A stretch of DNA of 64,000 bases from Spirochaetia bacterium UBA6919 (GTDB lineage: Bacteria; Spirochaetota; UBA6919): assembly GCA_002450905.1 (NCBI GenBank), contig DKAT01000022.1, positions 1 to 64,000 of the forward strand, given 5' to 3'. The notes beneath the pieces are model-generated. The model ran no database searches, was not told where the DNA came from, and worked only from the letters and a program-made list of their open reading frames with translations. Position numbers and translations under genes: made by a program. Shown one piece after another: positions 53,808 through 61,880 of the stretch (position 1 is its first letter; each line of letters opens with the position of its first letter).

Positions 53808-54067
53808 AAGGGATTTCTCCTTAATATTAATCATTTTCAAGGGATAACGAATGAATTATTTCAAAAATATTAGAAAAAATAACAAAATATTTTTAAAAAT
53901 GACATTTTTTATTCTAAAATAATACTTAAAAACTTTTCCTTAATTAATGTAAAGTTAACTACTCCAAAGTTCGAGATTTTATAATATATTTCATTTAAAA
54001 TTGAAAATTACAAATTTCATGATATGTTATATAATGCAATATTCCCTGACGACAAATTGAGGCGAAC

Positions 54068-54820
54068 ATGGTAAAAAAAATATGCCTGATAATAATTCTA
54101 ATTTCCATACCTATTATGAGCTATCCAAAGGATAAGATAGAACAGCCAGTAAATAACGACAATTCATTTAAACCAACAATCACTTTGGGAATGATGGGAG
54201 TATATGACTTCTTTAACAAGAATTTTGGCATTGAAGGATTATTATACGCTGATACAAAAATGATTTCCGTACCCCTGGAGTGGAGGATTTTATTTGGAAA
54301 CTCCTTTCAGATTAAAACCTGGCCTCAATTCTTTCTTTCAAAAAGAAAATCAAATAAAGATTCAGCTGTTTTTGCATCTCTGTTCACTAATTCAAGAATT
54401 TTTAAAAACTCCGCCAGTTCATCCACTTCAGAATTAGGTATAGGGGCTGGATTTGCTGGAAGTGGTGTTAAAATGATGGCATGGATAAGTACCTCATTCA
54501 ATCAGGGAACTCCAACGGTTAAAGATATTTTCAGCATCCGAACCCGTTTTGAAATCAGTCCAGCGAGTTTTTTAGACATTTTAGCTGGTCTACGCATTGG
54601 TACAGCAATTGCCACTGGAACATCGGTCACAACTTCTGCTACTATATTTGAGTTTAATCTGGATCTCCATTTTAAAATCTATAAAGGACTGGGTATCTTT
54701 ACTGGTACAGAGATAAGAACAGATAATTTTGGTGCTCTACTTGATTCAAGTGCATCCATATCAGGAATAAGTAGTTCCTTTCAAATCTTAGTAAAACTTG
54801 GTATTACTTATAAATTTTAA
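54068..54820 (+). CDS. predicted outer-membrane barrel-like protein (paralogue 1)
   Basis: A 250-residue exported protein with a signal peptide (KKICLIIILISIPIMSYP). The mature part is rich in aromatic beta strands alternating with turns (ITLGMMGVYDFFNKNFGIEGLLY, VPLEWRILFGNSFQIKTWPQFFLS) and ends ITYKF with a terminal Phe, typical of outer-membrane barrels. The next gene encodes a paralogue; both share DSSASISGISSSFQ and the GTPTVKDIFS/GSPTVQDIFS block. The GAGG site precedes ATG 54068. Family unknown. Confidence 0.72.
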   Translation: MVKKICLIIILISIPIMSYPKDKIEQPVNNDNSFKPTITLGMMGVYDFFNKNFGIEGLLYADTKMISVPLEWRILFGNSFQIKTWPQFFLSKRKSNKDSAVFASLFTNSRIFKNSASSSTSELGIGAGFAGSGVKMMAWISTSFNQGTPTVKDIFSIRTRFEISPASFLDILAGLRIGTAIATGTSVTTSATIFEFNLDLHFKIYKGLGIFTGTEIRTDNFGALLDSSASISGISSSFQILVKLGITYKF

Positions 54821-54850
54821 TCTATTAGATAAAATGGATAACGAGGTCTT

Positions 54851-55816
54851 ATGAAATATCATTTATTATATAAATTAACGTATTTACTTCTCATTATTAC
54901 AGGAATTAGTCTATTATCCCCTGAGACTATTCACCCTCAATCCGATTACAAGATAACTCCTTTTAAATTAAAGAAAAAACCCCCTTCTAAAAAAGACAAA
55001 GATCCCCTCGACGATTCTAAAATTATTAATAAAGAAGAAGAAATACGCGAAAAAGAAGATGAGAACACAAAAAAAACAGACGAAAAAAAAATTGATGATA
55101 AAAAAGATGACAAGAAAGATGTTAATAAAATAGATAACAAGAAAAATATTCAAAAAGATGAAGAATTCTCAGAAATATCTGTATCCCTTTTAGGACTTTA
55201 TGACATGCTCAATAAAAAGTTTGGTATGGAAGCCAGACTCCAACTCGAAACCAATAGAATTCTTGTTCCCCTTGAATTTCAATATTTTTTCGGAACTTAT
55301 CTGCGTGTTCGATCCTATCCCTTGTTTTATTTGTCAGAACGAAAATCAAGAGAAGATTCTGGAGTTTTTATATCAATATTTACTGAAGCAGTCATTCAAA
55401 GCAGTCAATCCAACCTATCAGATGGTGAGTTAGGAATTGGTGGAGGTTTTGGTGGTGCCAGTTTTAATGTGTACTTGTGGCTCACTTTGGGTTATGACCA
55501 GGGAAGTCCTACTGTACAGGATATCTTTAGTGTCAGAGCCCGAATCAAACATCAGCCATTGAAATTTTTTTATTGGTTACTGGGATTACGTGTTGGTACA
55601 GCTATTGCCAGAGGTTCTGTCGTGACAACATCGTCCACCACATTTGAAAGTGAACTCGAGTTAGGATTTTTTGTCTATAAAGGCTTACATATTATAGGTG
55701 GAGCAGAACTTAAGACTAATAATCTCGGAGGTCTTGTTGATTCAAGTGCATCAATTTCAGGTATTTCCAGTTCCTTTCAGGCTATTTTTAAATTTGGTGT
55801 TGGATATAAGTTCTAG
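54851..55816 (+). CDS. predicted outer-membrane barrel-like protein (paralogue 2) with Lys/Asp-rich linker
   Basis: A 321-residue exported protein, paralogous to the preceding gene from about residue 100 (SVSLLGLYDMLNKKFGMEARLQ) to the terminal VGYKF. Between the signal peptide and the barrel-like part there is a highly charged repeat-like linker of about 60 residues (DEKKIDDKKDDKKDVNK), which is absent from paralogue 1. The tandem pair arose by duplication, and the linker was gained or lost afterwards. GAGG precedes the ATG. Unknown function; the linker could extend the barrel's N-terminus into the periplasm. Confidence 0.72.
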   Translation: MKYHLLYKLTYLLLIITGISLLSPETIHPQSDYKITPFKLKKKPPSKKDKDPLDDSKIINKEEEIREKEDENTKKTDEKKIDDKKDDKKDVNKIDNKKNIQKDEEFSEISVSLLGLYDMLNKKFGMEARLQLETNRILVPLEFQYFFGTYLRVRSYPLFYLSERKSREDSGVFISIFTEAVIQSSQSNLSDGELGIGGGFGGASFNVYLWLTLGYDQGSPTVQDIFSVRARIKHQPLKFFYWLLGLRVGTAIARGSVVTTSSTTFESELELGFFVYKGLHIIGGAELKTNNLGGLVDSSASISGISSSFQAIFKFGVGYKF

Positions 55817-55834
55817 AATTAAGGAAATCCAGTT

Positions 55835-56146
55835 ATGAGAGTTGTATTTTCAACCTGCCCTAAAGATCAAGCTGAACGGATCACAAAAATCTTACTGGAA
55901 GAGAAATTAGTAGCCTGTGTAAATATTATCCCCTCTGTACAAAGTCATTATACCTGGAAGGGTGAAATATGTCATGACGAAGAAAGTCTTTTAATCATTA
56001 AAACCCGTGAAGAACTGATTCAGACAATTATAACAAAAATTAATGAGATCCATCCCTATGAAACTGTAGAAGTCATCTCCTTTGAAATCAAGGAGGGGGA
56101 TCCAAGTTACCTAAGATGGATAGCGGACGTAACAAAATCCTTATAA
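55835..56146 (+). CDS. cutA: divalent-cation tolerance protein CutA
   Basis: A 103-residue trimeric protein: RVVFSTCPKDQAERITKILLEEKLVACVNIIP at residues 2-33, SHYTWKGEICHDEESLLIIKTR near 41, and HPYETVEVISFEI near 73, all family hallmarks. It is linked to copper and other metal tolerance, though its exact role is unsettled. The gene follows the barrel paralogue by 18 bases with AAGGAAAT upstream. Copy 3 of the 27-nt palindrome lies downstream. Confidence 0.93.
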   Translation: MRVVFSTCPKDQAERITKILLEEKLVACVNIIPSVQSHYTWKGEICHDEESLLIIKTREELIQTIITKINEIHPYETVEVISFEIKEGDPSYLRWIADVTKSL

Positions 56147-56223
56147 TCCTATGATAAAATCTATATCTTATAGCTATTACAGAATATCATATTATGGCAA
56201 CCTTGAGTATATGACGAATGAGC

Positions 56224-56250
56224 ATCGGAATTAAAATTTTTGATTCCGAT
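56224..56250. repeat. 27-nt palindromic repeat, copy 3
   Basis: Arms ATCGGAA and TTCCGAT enclose an A/T-rich loop, 27 bases, as in copies 1 and 2. The following sequence (TGTTTTCAGGTACA) pairs only weakly. It lies downstream of cutA and may end its transcript. Confidence 0.7.
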
Positions 56251-56436
56251 TGTTTTCAGGTACATTAAGTGCTCAATCAATTTTAAAAAAAATGTGTGTG
56301 TCGTTTAAGAGATAACTTACATGTATTTTGAGAAAAATTTACTTGTAGCATCTGTTTAACAAAAAAATTAAAATTGTTTTTGAAAAAGATATTTTCAGTG
56401 TTATATTTTATAATTAAATCCAATTTGAGGTAGCGA

Positions 56437-56793
56437 ATGAATAAAAAACAATTTGTCGAACGAAGAATCGATAAAGATCGAATGATCAAGGCCAATATGA
56501 AAAAAATGTTTGCGCCTTTTGATAATATGAATGGGAAAATATCTAATTTTAATGAAGAAGAGATGAAAATTCTCCTAGAAAATAATAATTATAAAGAATT
56601 AGAAAAATTGTTAGAAAAACATTATCTTGTGACATTTCGTTTCAACAAAGATTACGATTCCGTGGTTACTCACGCAGCACCTGTTGAAATTGACAAATCA
56701 GATGATCTAACTCAACTACGATTTAAATTTTTTAATATGGATCCCAAATATCATACTATTATTTCAAATATCATTAATAGTTATGGCATTTAA
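56437..56793 (+). CDS. small protein of unknown function
   Basis: A 118-residue protein with GAGG upstream of the ATG. It is basic at the start (NKKQFVERRIDKDRMIKANMKKMF) and acidic and helical after (NFNEEEMKILLENNNYKELEKLLEKHY), ending FKFFNMDPKYHTIISNIINSYGI. No signal peptide, no known motif. It stands alone in an AT-rich stretch with no close neighbour in the same direction. Confidence 0.6.
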   Translation: MNKKQFVERRIDKDRMIKANMKKMFAPFDNMNGKISNFNEEEMKILLENNNYKELEKLLEKHYLVTFRFNKDYDSVVTHAAPVEIDKSDDLTQLRFKFFNMDPKYHTIISNIINSYGI

Positions 56794-56908
56794 TAATATT
56801 TAATTATCAAATCCATTATTATAATTTTTTATTTGCTATATTAAATAGTAATTAAATATAGTATAGATATATATTATACTAACAATTTTTTAAATTATGG
56901 AGAAAAAA

Positions 56909-57430
56909 ATGAATAATAAGTTATTAACTTCTTTAATTATCATAAATCTAATCAGTTTATTATCTTTGGGTAATTCTTTTGCAAAACCATCAGATAAAAC
57001 ATTATCAGGTGGAGACACCAAGAGAAACCCTGTAATAGGATTAAACTTTTTTTGGGGAAAATTTAAAGGAGCTGCCGAAATTGAAGGAGATATCAGGATT
57101 CACAAAATAATAAGCATTGCTCCTCGAATTGGTCTTGATCAATCCAATTATTTTACTCCTGGAGTTAGTTTACGATTTGGGATTATTAAGGGGAAGAGGC
57201 CTCATGGATTCTGGGTAGGTCCTGCACTTGATTTCATTTTTTATCGAACCACTGATGTTTTTGGTAATAAAACTACACACCTAAACCCAACTCTTACAGC
57301 AGAATTTGGATATCGTTATACATTTAAATTCGGACTTTCTTTATTGGCTATGGCTCGTGGAGGCTGGTTCTTTAATGCGGGTGGTGGATTTTACTGGATT
57401 ACAGGGCCTGGAGTAGGTTACGCATTTTAA
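56909..57430 (+). CDS. exported beta-rich protein, probable small outer-membrane barrel
   Basis: A 173-residue protein starting at 56909, where GGAGAAAAAA precedes the ATG (an ATG at 56897 has no such site). Signal peptide NKLLTSLIIINLISLLSLGNSFA. The mature part alternates hydrophobic and polar residues in about eight strands (NPVIGLNFFWGKFKGAAEIEG, SVSLRFG-like GVSLRFGIIKG, FWVGPALDFIFY, LTAEFGYRYTFKFG) and ends VGYAF with a terminal Phe. It overlaps nothing but ends one base before the convergent cyclase gene. Confidence 0.7.
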   Translation: MNNKLLTSLIIINLISLLSLGNSFAKPSDKTLSGGDTKRNPVIGLNFFWGKFKGAAEIEGDIRIHKIISIAPRIGLDQSNYFTPGVSLRFGIIKGKRPHGFWVGPALDFIFYRTTDVFGNKTTHLNPTLTAEFGYRYTFKFGLSLLAMARGGWFFNAGGGFYWITGPGVGYAF

Positions 57431-57431
57431 G

Positions 57432-59024
57432 TTATAAATTATTATGAGACACACCGTATATCTTAACCGGTGTGTTTTTCCCTTTGACAAGCACTTCGTC
57501 AAGATACTCCAAATCAAAATCATTTTTCACTTCTTCATATACCGATTCAGATAATAAGATTTTATGGGGGAAATCCTTTGTAAGACTTTCTAAACGGCTT
57601 GCAAGATTTACCGTATCGCCGATGACTGTGTATTCCATACGCTTTTCAGAACCAATATTTCCTGCTAAAACTTCTCCAGAACTTATTCCAATACCGATAT
57701 TTATAGTGGATAAACCTTTATTACTTCTCGTTACATTAAACCTTTGGAGCTCGTGAATCATATCAATTGCTGTTTTTACAGCACGATGAGCATCATCTGG
57801 TCGGGTGATAGGGGCACCGAAAACCGCCATAATTGCATCCCCAATAAATTTATCGAGAGTTCCTTCGTGTTTGAAAACGACATCGATCATAATATCGAAA
57901 TAACTATTTAAAAGATCCACCACTTCTTCAGGCTGTGATTTTTCGGAAAGAGTGGTAAAACTACGGATATCAGAAAATAAAATAGTCGCCTTCTGACGTT
58001 TGCCTTTTAAACTGAGTTCGTTATTGAGGATTTGTTCCGCGACCTCTTTTGTTACATATTGGGTGAGAGTGCTTTTCATACGTTTTTCTTTTGTGATATC
58101 CTCAATGACAACGAGTTGTGCGATATCCGTATTGGTTTGATGAGAGGGTTTACGGACTGTCAGGTTAATATGGCTTTTTTTTGAATCAGGATGGGTGAAC
58201 TCTATATCGTATAATTGGATCATATTATTGGATGTTTCGGCATTTTCAATGGCATGGATAATAGACAGGTTTTCATTATTAAAAAAACTTTTGTAATCGG
58301 CGTTTATGATAGGAGATGAATTGGAGGATAAGATTTGATATGCTGATTTATTAGCCGTAATGATTTTACCGTTGGGATTTATAGTAAGAACGCCGTTGTG
58401 TATATTTTCTAATATAGTGTCATTGAGGTTTTTAGCGGATAAGACTTCTTCGTAGAGTTGAGCGTTTTCCAGAGCAATGGCTGCCAATGACGAGAAGGCT
58501 GAGAGGAGATTTTCGTCTTCTGCAGTGAAAGGGGTGTTGTCTATTTTGTTTAAAACCTGGGTGACCGCTATGATTTTATCTGAATTATTTTTCACAGGCA
58601 TGGTGAGGATGGATTTTGTGCGATATCCCGTTTTTTTATCAAATTGGGGATTAAATCTTGGGTCTTCGTAAGCTTCAGGAATATTGATGGTACTCCCTGT
58701 TTGGGCGACGTGACCTGCAATTCCGATACCTATAGGAAAACGAATCTCATTAGTACCCTGTGCTACGTAGGACCAGCATTCATTTGTATTATAATCGATA
58801 AGAAATATTGTGCTCCTATCTGCATTCATGACCATGGTGACATTATCCATGATTTTTTCAATGAGAGATCTCAACTGCATTTCGGACATGATATTTCTTG
58901 TGACATCCAGAAGCTTGTTTAATTTATTTTTTGTGGATGTGAGTTCAGAAATTTCTGCTTTCCGACGCTGATAGCTGGATATTTTATGATTTGCAGAGGG
59001 ATCAAGATATTTTTTATTTTTCAT
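57432..59024 (-). CDS. adenylate cyclase with GAF and PAS sensor domains
   Basis: A 530-residue soluble class III cyclase. Residues 25-185 form a GAF domain (NADRSTIFLIDYNTNECWSYVAQGTNEIRFPIGIGIAGHVAQTG, LLSAFSSLAAIALENAQLYE). Residues 200-320 form a PAS domain (LNDTILENIHNGVLTINPNGKIITANKSA). The cyclase domain from about 340 has both metal Asp residues (FSDIRSFTTLSE; GDAIMAVFGAP), the adenine-selecting Lys of LDKFIGD and Asp of GDTVNLASRLE, and the Arg of NIGSEKRMEYTVIGD. ATP rather than GTP is the predicted substrate. The sensor's ligand is unknown. Possibly it sets cAMP levels. Confidence 0.88.
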   Translation of the reverse strand: MKNKKYLDPSANHKISSYQRRKAEISELTSTKNKLNKLLDVTRNIMSEMQLRSLIEKIMDNVTMVMNADRSTIFLIDYNTNECWSYVAQGTNEIRFPIGIGIAGHVAQTGSTINIPEAYEDPRFNPQFDKKTGYRTKSILTMPVKNNSDKIIAVTQVLNKIDNTPFTAEDENLLSAFSSLAAIALENAQLYEEVLSAKNLNDTILENIHNGVLTINPNGKIITANKSAYQILSSNSSPIINADYKSFFNNENLSIIHAIENAETSNNMIQLYDIEFTHPDSKKSHINLTVRKPSHQTNTDIAQLVVIEDITKEKRMKSTLTQYVTKEVAEQILNNELSLKGKRQKATILFSDIRSFTTLSEKSQPEEVVDLLNSYFDIMIDVVFKHEGTLDKFIGDAIMAVFGAPITRPDDAHRAVKTAIDMIHELQRFNVTRSNKGLSTINIGIGISSGEVLAGNIGSEKRMEYTVIGDTVNLASRLESLTKDFPHKILLSESVYEEVKNDFDLEYLDEVLVKGKNTPVKIYGVSHNNL

Positions 59025-59124
59025 AATAAAATAACGTCAATTAAGATATATTATAGAGAATATAGTATTTGAGTAAGTAATTTTCAAGACAATTTAAAAT
59101 ATTTTAATTGTAAATTAAGATTTT

Positions 59125-59529
59125 TTATTGCACCAAATATTTTTTTATCATCTCAAGAGCCTTTTTGGGGTCAGAGACTTTTAAATAGAGTGATGCTTTT
59201 CCATTAGAATGACACTCACTTCCATAGATATAATCGATATTGATCATTTCCTGGGAGAAGATTTGAGCAACCTTCTTGAGTTCTCCTGGTTTGTGAGTGA
59301 GCTCAATTTCTATAATATCCGATTCAATGACTACAATACTTCGTTCACCCAAGATATGAACACATTTACCTGTATCATTAACTACCAGACGAATCACTGC
59401 ATGGTCTACCGCATCTGTTACACTGATTGCCAGGATATCGATATTGCCTTCTTCCAAGATGGTACAAAACTGGGAGAGATTTCCCGGTTTATTTTCCATG
59501 AATATTGAAAGTTGAGTAGTGATGTTCAT
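59125..59529 (-). CDS. ACT-domain protein (tandem ACT)
   Basis: A 134-residue protein with two ACT-like units: LSIFMENKPGNLSQFCTILEEGNIDILAISVTD at residues 8-40 and IEIELTHKPGELKKVAQIFSQEMINIDYIYGS at residues 72-104. Each has the KPG loop that usually binds an amino acid. Such stand-alone proteins act as amino-acid sensors; ligand and partner are not evident. It lies upstream of the cyclase gene on the same strand, 100 bases away. Full length for the family of short tandem ACT proteins. Confidence 0.88.
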   Translation of the reverse strand: MNITTQLSIFMENKPGNLSQFCTILEEGNIDILAISVTDAVDHAVIRLVVNDTGKCVHILGERSIVVIESDIIEIELTHKPGELKKVAQIFSQEMINIDYIYGSECHSNGKASLYLKVSDPKKALEMIKKYLVQ

Positions 59530-59673
59530 AGTGACTCCTTAAAATTAGTTAAAAAAGTGTTTTAATATTATTCTATTTGATTATGAAATATTATATTTGA
59601 ATAATACTTTATTTTTAGAGCCTTGTCAAGAAAAACAATCCAAGCTATTTATTTAAAATTATGAGGCACACAA

Positions 59674-60186
59674 ATGCGCATGAAACAGGTTGTCGTCATT
59701 GGTAATAATCGGGCTAGTGATGAGGAGAAAGAACTCGCTTATGAAGTGGGTAAGATTGTTGGTGGGAGCGGGGTATTACTGATTACTGGCGGGAAATATG
59801 GTGTGATGAAGCATGTTAGCAGGGGGGCTAAGGAATGTGGTGGGATGGTGCTGTCGATACTCCCTGAGGATTCTTTTGATAAGTGCAATGAGTATAGCGA
59901 TATCGTAATACCTACGGGAATGGGTTATGCACGGAATGTGATTAATGTGCTTTCGGGAGATTTGATTATTGCTATAGGTGGGGGTAGTGGGACGCTTTCT
60001 GAGATTGCTTATGCCTGGCAATTTGGGAAAACTATTTTTGCTTTCATGCATGGGGGATGGAGTGCCAGGATGGGAGAAAAACGGATATTGGATGATAAGC
60101 ATAATCATGGTATAATTCCTATTGAATCCCTTAGTGATTTTGAAAGACAGTACTTTAACTGGTTAAAACATTATGTAATAAAATAA
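59674..60186 (+). CDS. LOG-like/TIGR00725 family protein
   Basis: A 170-residue Rossmann-like protein: VVVIGNNRASDEEKELAYEVGKIVGG near residue 4, LLITGGKYGVMKHVSRGAKECGG near 30 and IAIGGGSGTLSEIAYAWQFGK near 105. The GGGxGTxxE motif is that of the LOG family of nucleotide-sugar hydrolases, cytokinin-activating phosphoribohydrolases. TIGR00725 members are shorter, of unknown substrate. Four-base-scale spacing to hemC (14 bases) suggests one transcript. The start is an ATG after GAGGCAC-type weak site at 59674. Confidence 0.8.
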   Translation: MRMKQVVVIGNNRASDEEKELAYEVGKIVGGSGVLLITGGKYGVMKHVSRGAKECGGMVLSILPEDSFDKCNEYSDIVIPTGMGYARNVINVLSGDLIIAIGGGSGTLSEIAYAWQFGKTIFAFMHGGWSARMGEKRILDDKHNHGIIPIESLSDFERQYFNWLKHYVIK

Positions 60187-60200
60187 ATGAGAAGAGATAT

Positions 60201-61133
60201 ATGGATAGAAATAAGATTAGAATAGCGACACGAGGATCCCAATTAGCCTTAATCCAGAGTAATATGGTGAAATCGTGGTTAGAGGGGAGATATCCTGGGA
60301 TAGATGTGGAACTTGTTATTATCAAGACGCTGGGAGATAAGATATTGGATTCACCCCTTTCGAAAGTTGGTGGGAAGGGACTTTTTGTGAAGGAAATTGA
60401 GGAATCCCTATTAAAGAAGGAAACAGATATTGCTGTGCATAGTATGAAGGATGTCCCTACTGATTTTCCTGAGTGTCTTCATATTCAATCAATCAGTAGT
60501 AGAGAGATTCCAATGGATGCATTTATATCAAAGTCCTATCCATCTCTTAATCATCTCCCTAAAAATGCTATTATCGGTACCAGTAGTTTAAGAAGACAGG
60601 TGCAACTTCTCCATCGCTTTCCTGAATTCCAGTTTAAAGATATCCGGGGAAATGTCAATACCCGTTTAAAGAAATTAGAGGAAGAGAAGCTGGATGGAAT
60701 TATTCTTGCGTGTGCAGGTTTAAATCGAATGGCTCTTGATCAAGAAATTACGGAGGTTATATCTTCTGATATCTGTATCCCTGCTGTGGGTCAGGGTGCT
60801 ATTGGGATTGAATCCCGTATAGAAGATGATTATATCAATACTATGATTCGTGATTTTAATGATCCTATCACCTACACCTGTGTGATGGCTGAAAGATCTT
60901 TTATGAAGCGTTTAGAGGGGGGATGCCAGGTTCCCATTGCTGGTTTTTCTGTTATTACAGGAGATGAGTTGAAGATAGTGGGGATGATCTCCTCTTTGGA
61001 TGGGAAAAAATATCTGTTTGATGAGGCGATAGGTCGGGTGGATGAGTATAAAGAACTAGGGATTACTCTTGCGGAGAACTTGTTACGTCAGGGTGCCGGG
61101 GATATTTTATTGGAGATCAGAAATATTTATTAG
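60201..61133 (+). CDS. hemC: hydroxymethylbilane synthase (porphobilinogen deaminase)
   Basis: Joins four porphobilinogens for haem and related tetrapyrroles. A 310-residue protein with IRIATRGSQLALIQSNMVKSWLEG at residues 5-28, SKVGGKGLFVKEIEESLLKKETDIAVHSMKDVPTDF near 55, GTSSLRRQVQLLHRFPEF near 124, IRGNVNTRLKKL, and the dipyrromethane-cofactor Cys in LEGGCQVPIAGF near 247. Full length. No other hem gene is adjacent, so the pathway must be scattered. Confidence 0.95.
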   Translation: MDRNKIRIATRGSQLALIQSNMVKSWLEGRYPGIDVELVIIKTLGDKILDSPLSKVGGKGLFVKEIEESLLKKETDIAVHSMKDVPTDFPECLHIQSISSREIPMDAFISKSYPSLNHLPKNAIIGTSSLRRQVQLLHRFPEFQFKDIRGNVNTRLKKLEEEKLDGIILACAGLNRMALDQEITEVISSDICIPAVGQGAIGIESRIEDDYINTMIRDFNDPITYTCVMAERSFMKRLEGGCQVPIAGFSVITGDELKIVGMISSLDGKKYLFDEAIGRVDEYKELGITLAENLLRQGAGDILLEIRNIY

Positions 61134-61880
61134 TCATTCCATTATGTTGACAAAACTTTCTTATATCCCATACCATTGTTTAAGCCAGCTGTAAGACACG
61201 AAGAATTATTTTAAGTCCAAAGATTTTATAGAAATATTTATTTGTGGTATAATCAAAGGATGTTTATCTCGTCGATATACTATTGAAATGAATAATTATC
61301 ATTATTTATTATTTAATATAGAATTATGGTATAAAATGATACATCTTCATTATGAAATTATTTTTATTCTCTTGTCAGGTTTAAAAAAAATTGTCCCTCC
61401 AGAAACCATTTATAGGGCCAGGTCAATATAACTCTATACTACTAAATATGTGTCCTTTAGGGAGATTTATAGCCCAGTGTATTAAAATAGGACATGTACT
61501 AAAATGGTACATAATGAAAATTTATAGTATAATAATTATTAATTTTATTGACGAATATATTATTTGTAAGTATTTTGATTAATTATATACAAATAATAAT
61601 TACTATTTTCTATATTACAAAGTAATGAGTTGTAATTATAGTCATTTGTGTATTTTCAAATTATTATGTGTGCCTATCTAATTATTATACTGAACTTCTA
61701 TGAGTGTTCTATGCCTTGATTCCATTAACAGTTTTAACCCCAACATGTTAATGCATCCCTAATTTATAGTTCCTGATGTATTAATAGACATAATTGAAAT
61801 AGTGAAATTTATTTTTTATTATTTCAAATAATTCTATTATAAACTTTAACTATACGTTGATTTATTGATCGAGGTGTAAT
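61134..61880. other. gene-free region
   Basis: About 750 AT-rich bases with no credible gene. A short plus-strand frame at 61391-61582 has no family resemblance or ribosome site. A TTGACA occurs at 61149-61154 without an obvious partner gene. TGTCCT (61453) and AGGACA (61491) form a weak inverted repeat. A small RNA is possible but not supported. Confidence 0.4.

Noticed and set aside
54946..55153. Two minus-strand frames within the second barrel paralogue
   Set aside because: They are antisense translations of the Lys/Asp-rich linker and show only low-complexity Phe/Ser/Ile runs.
61391..61582. A 63-residue plus-strand frame downstream of hemC
   Set aside because: Low-complexity AT-rich translation, no ribosome site, no resemblance to any family.
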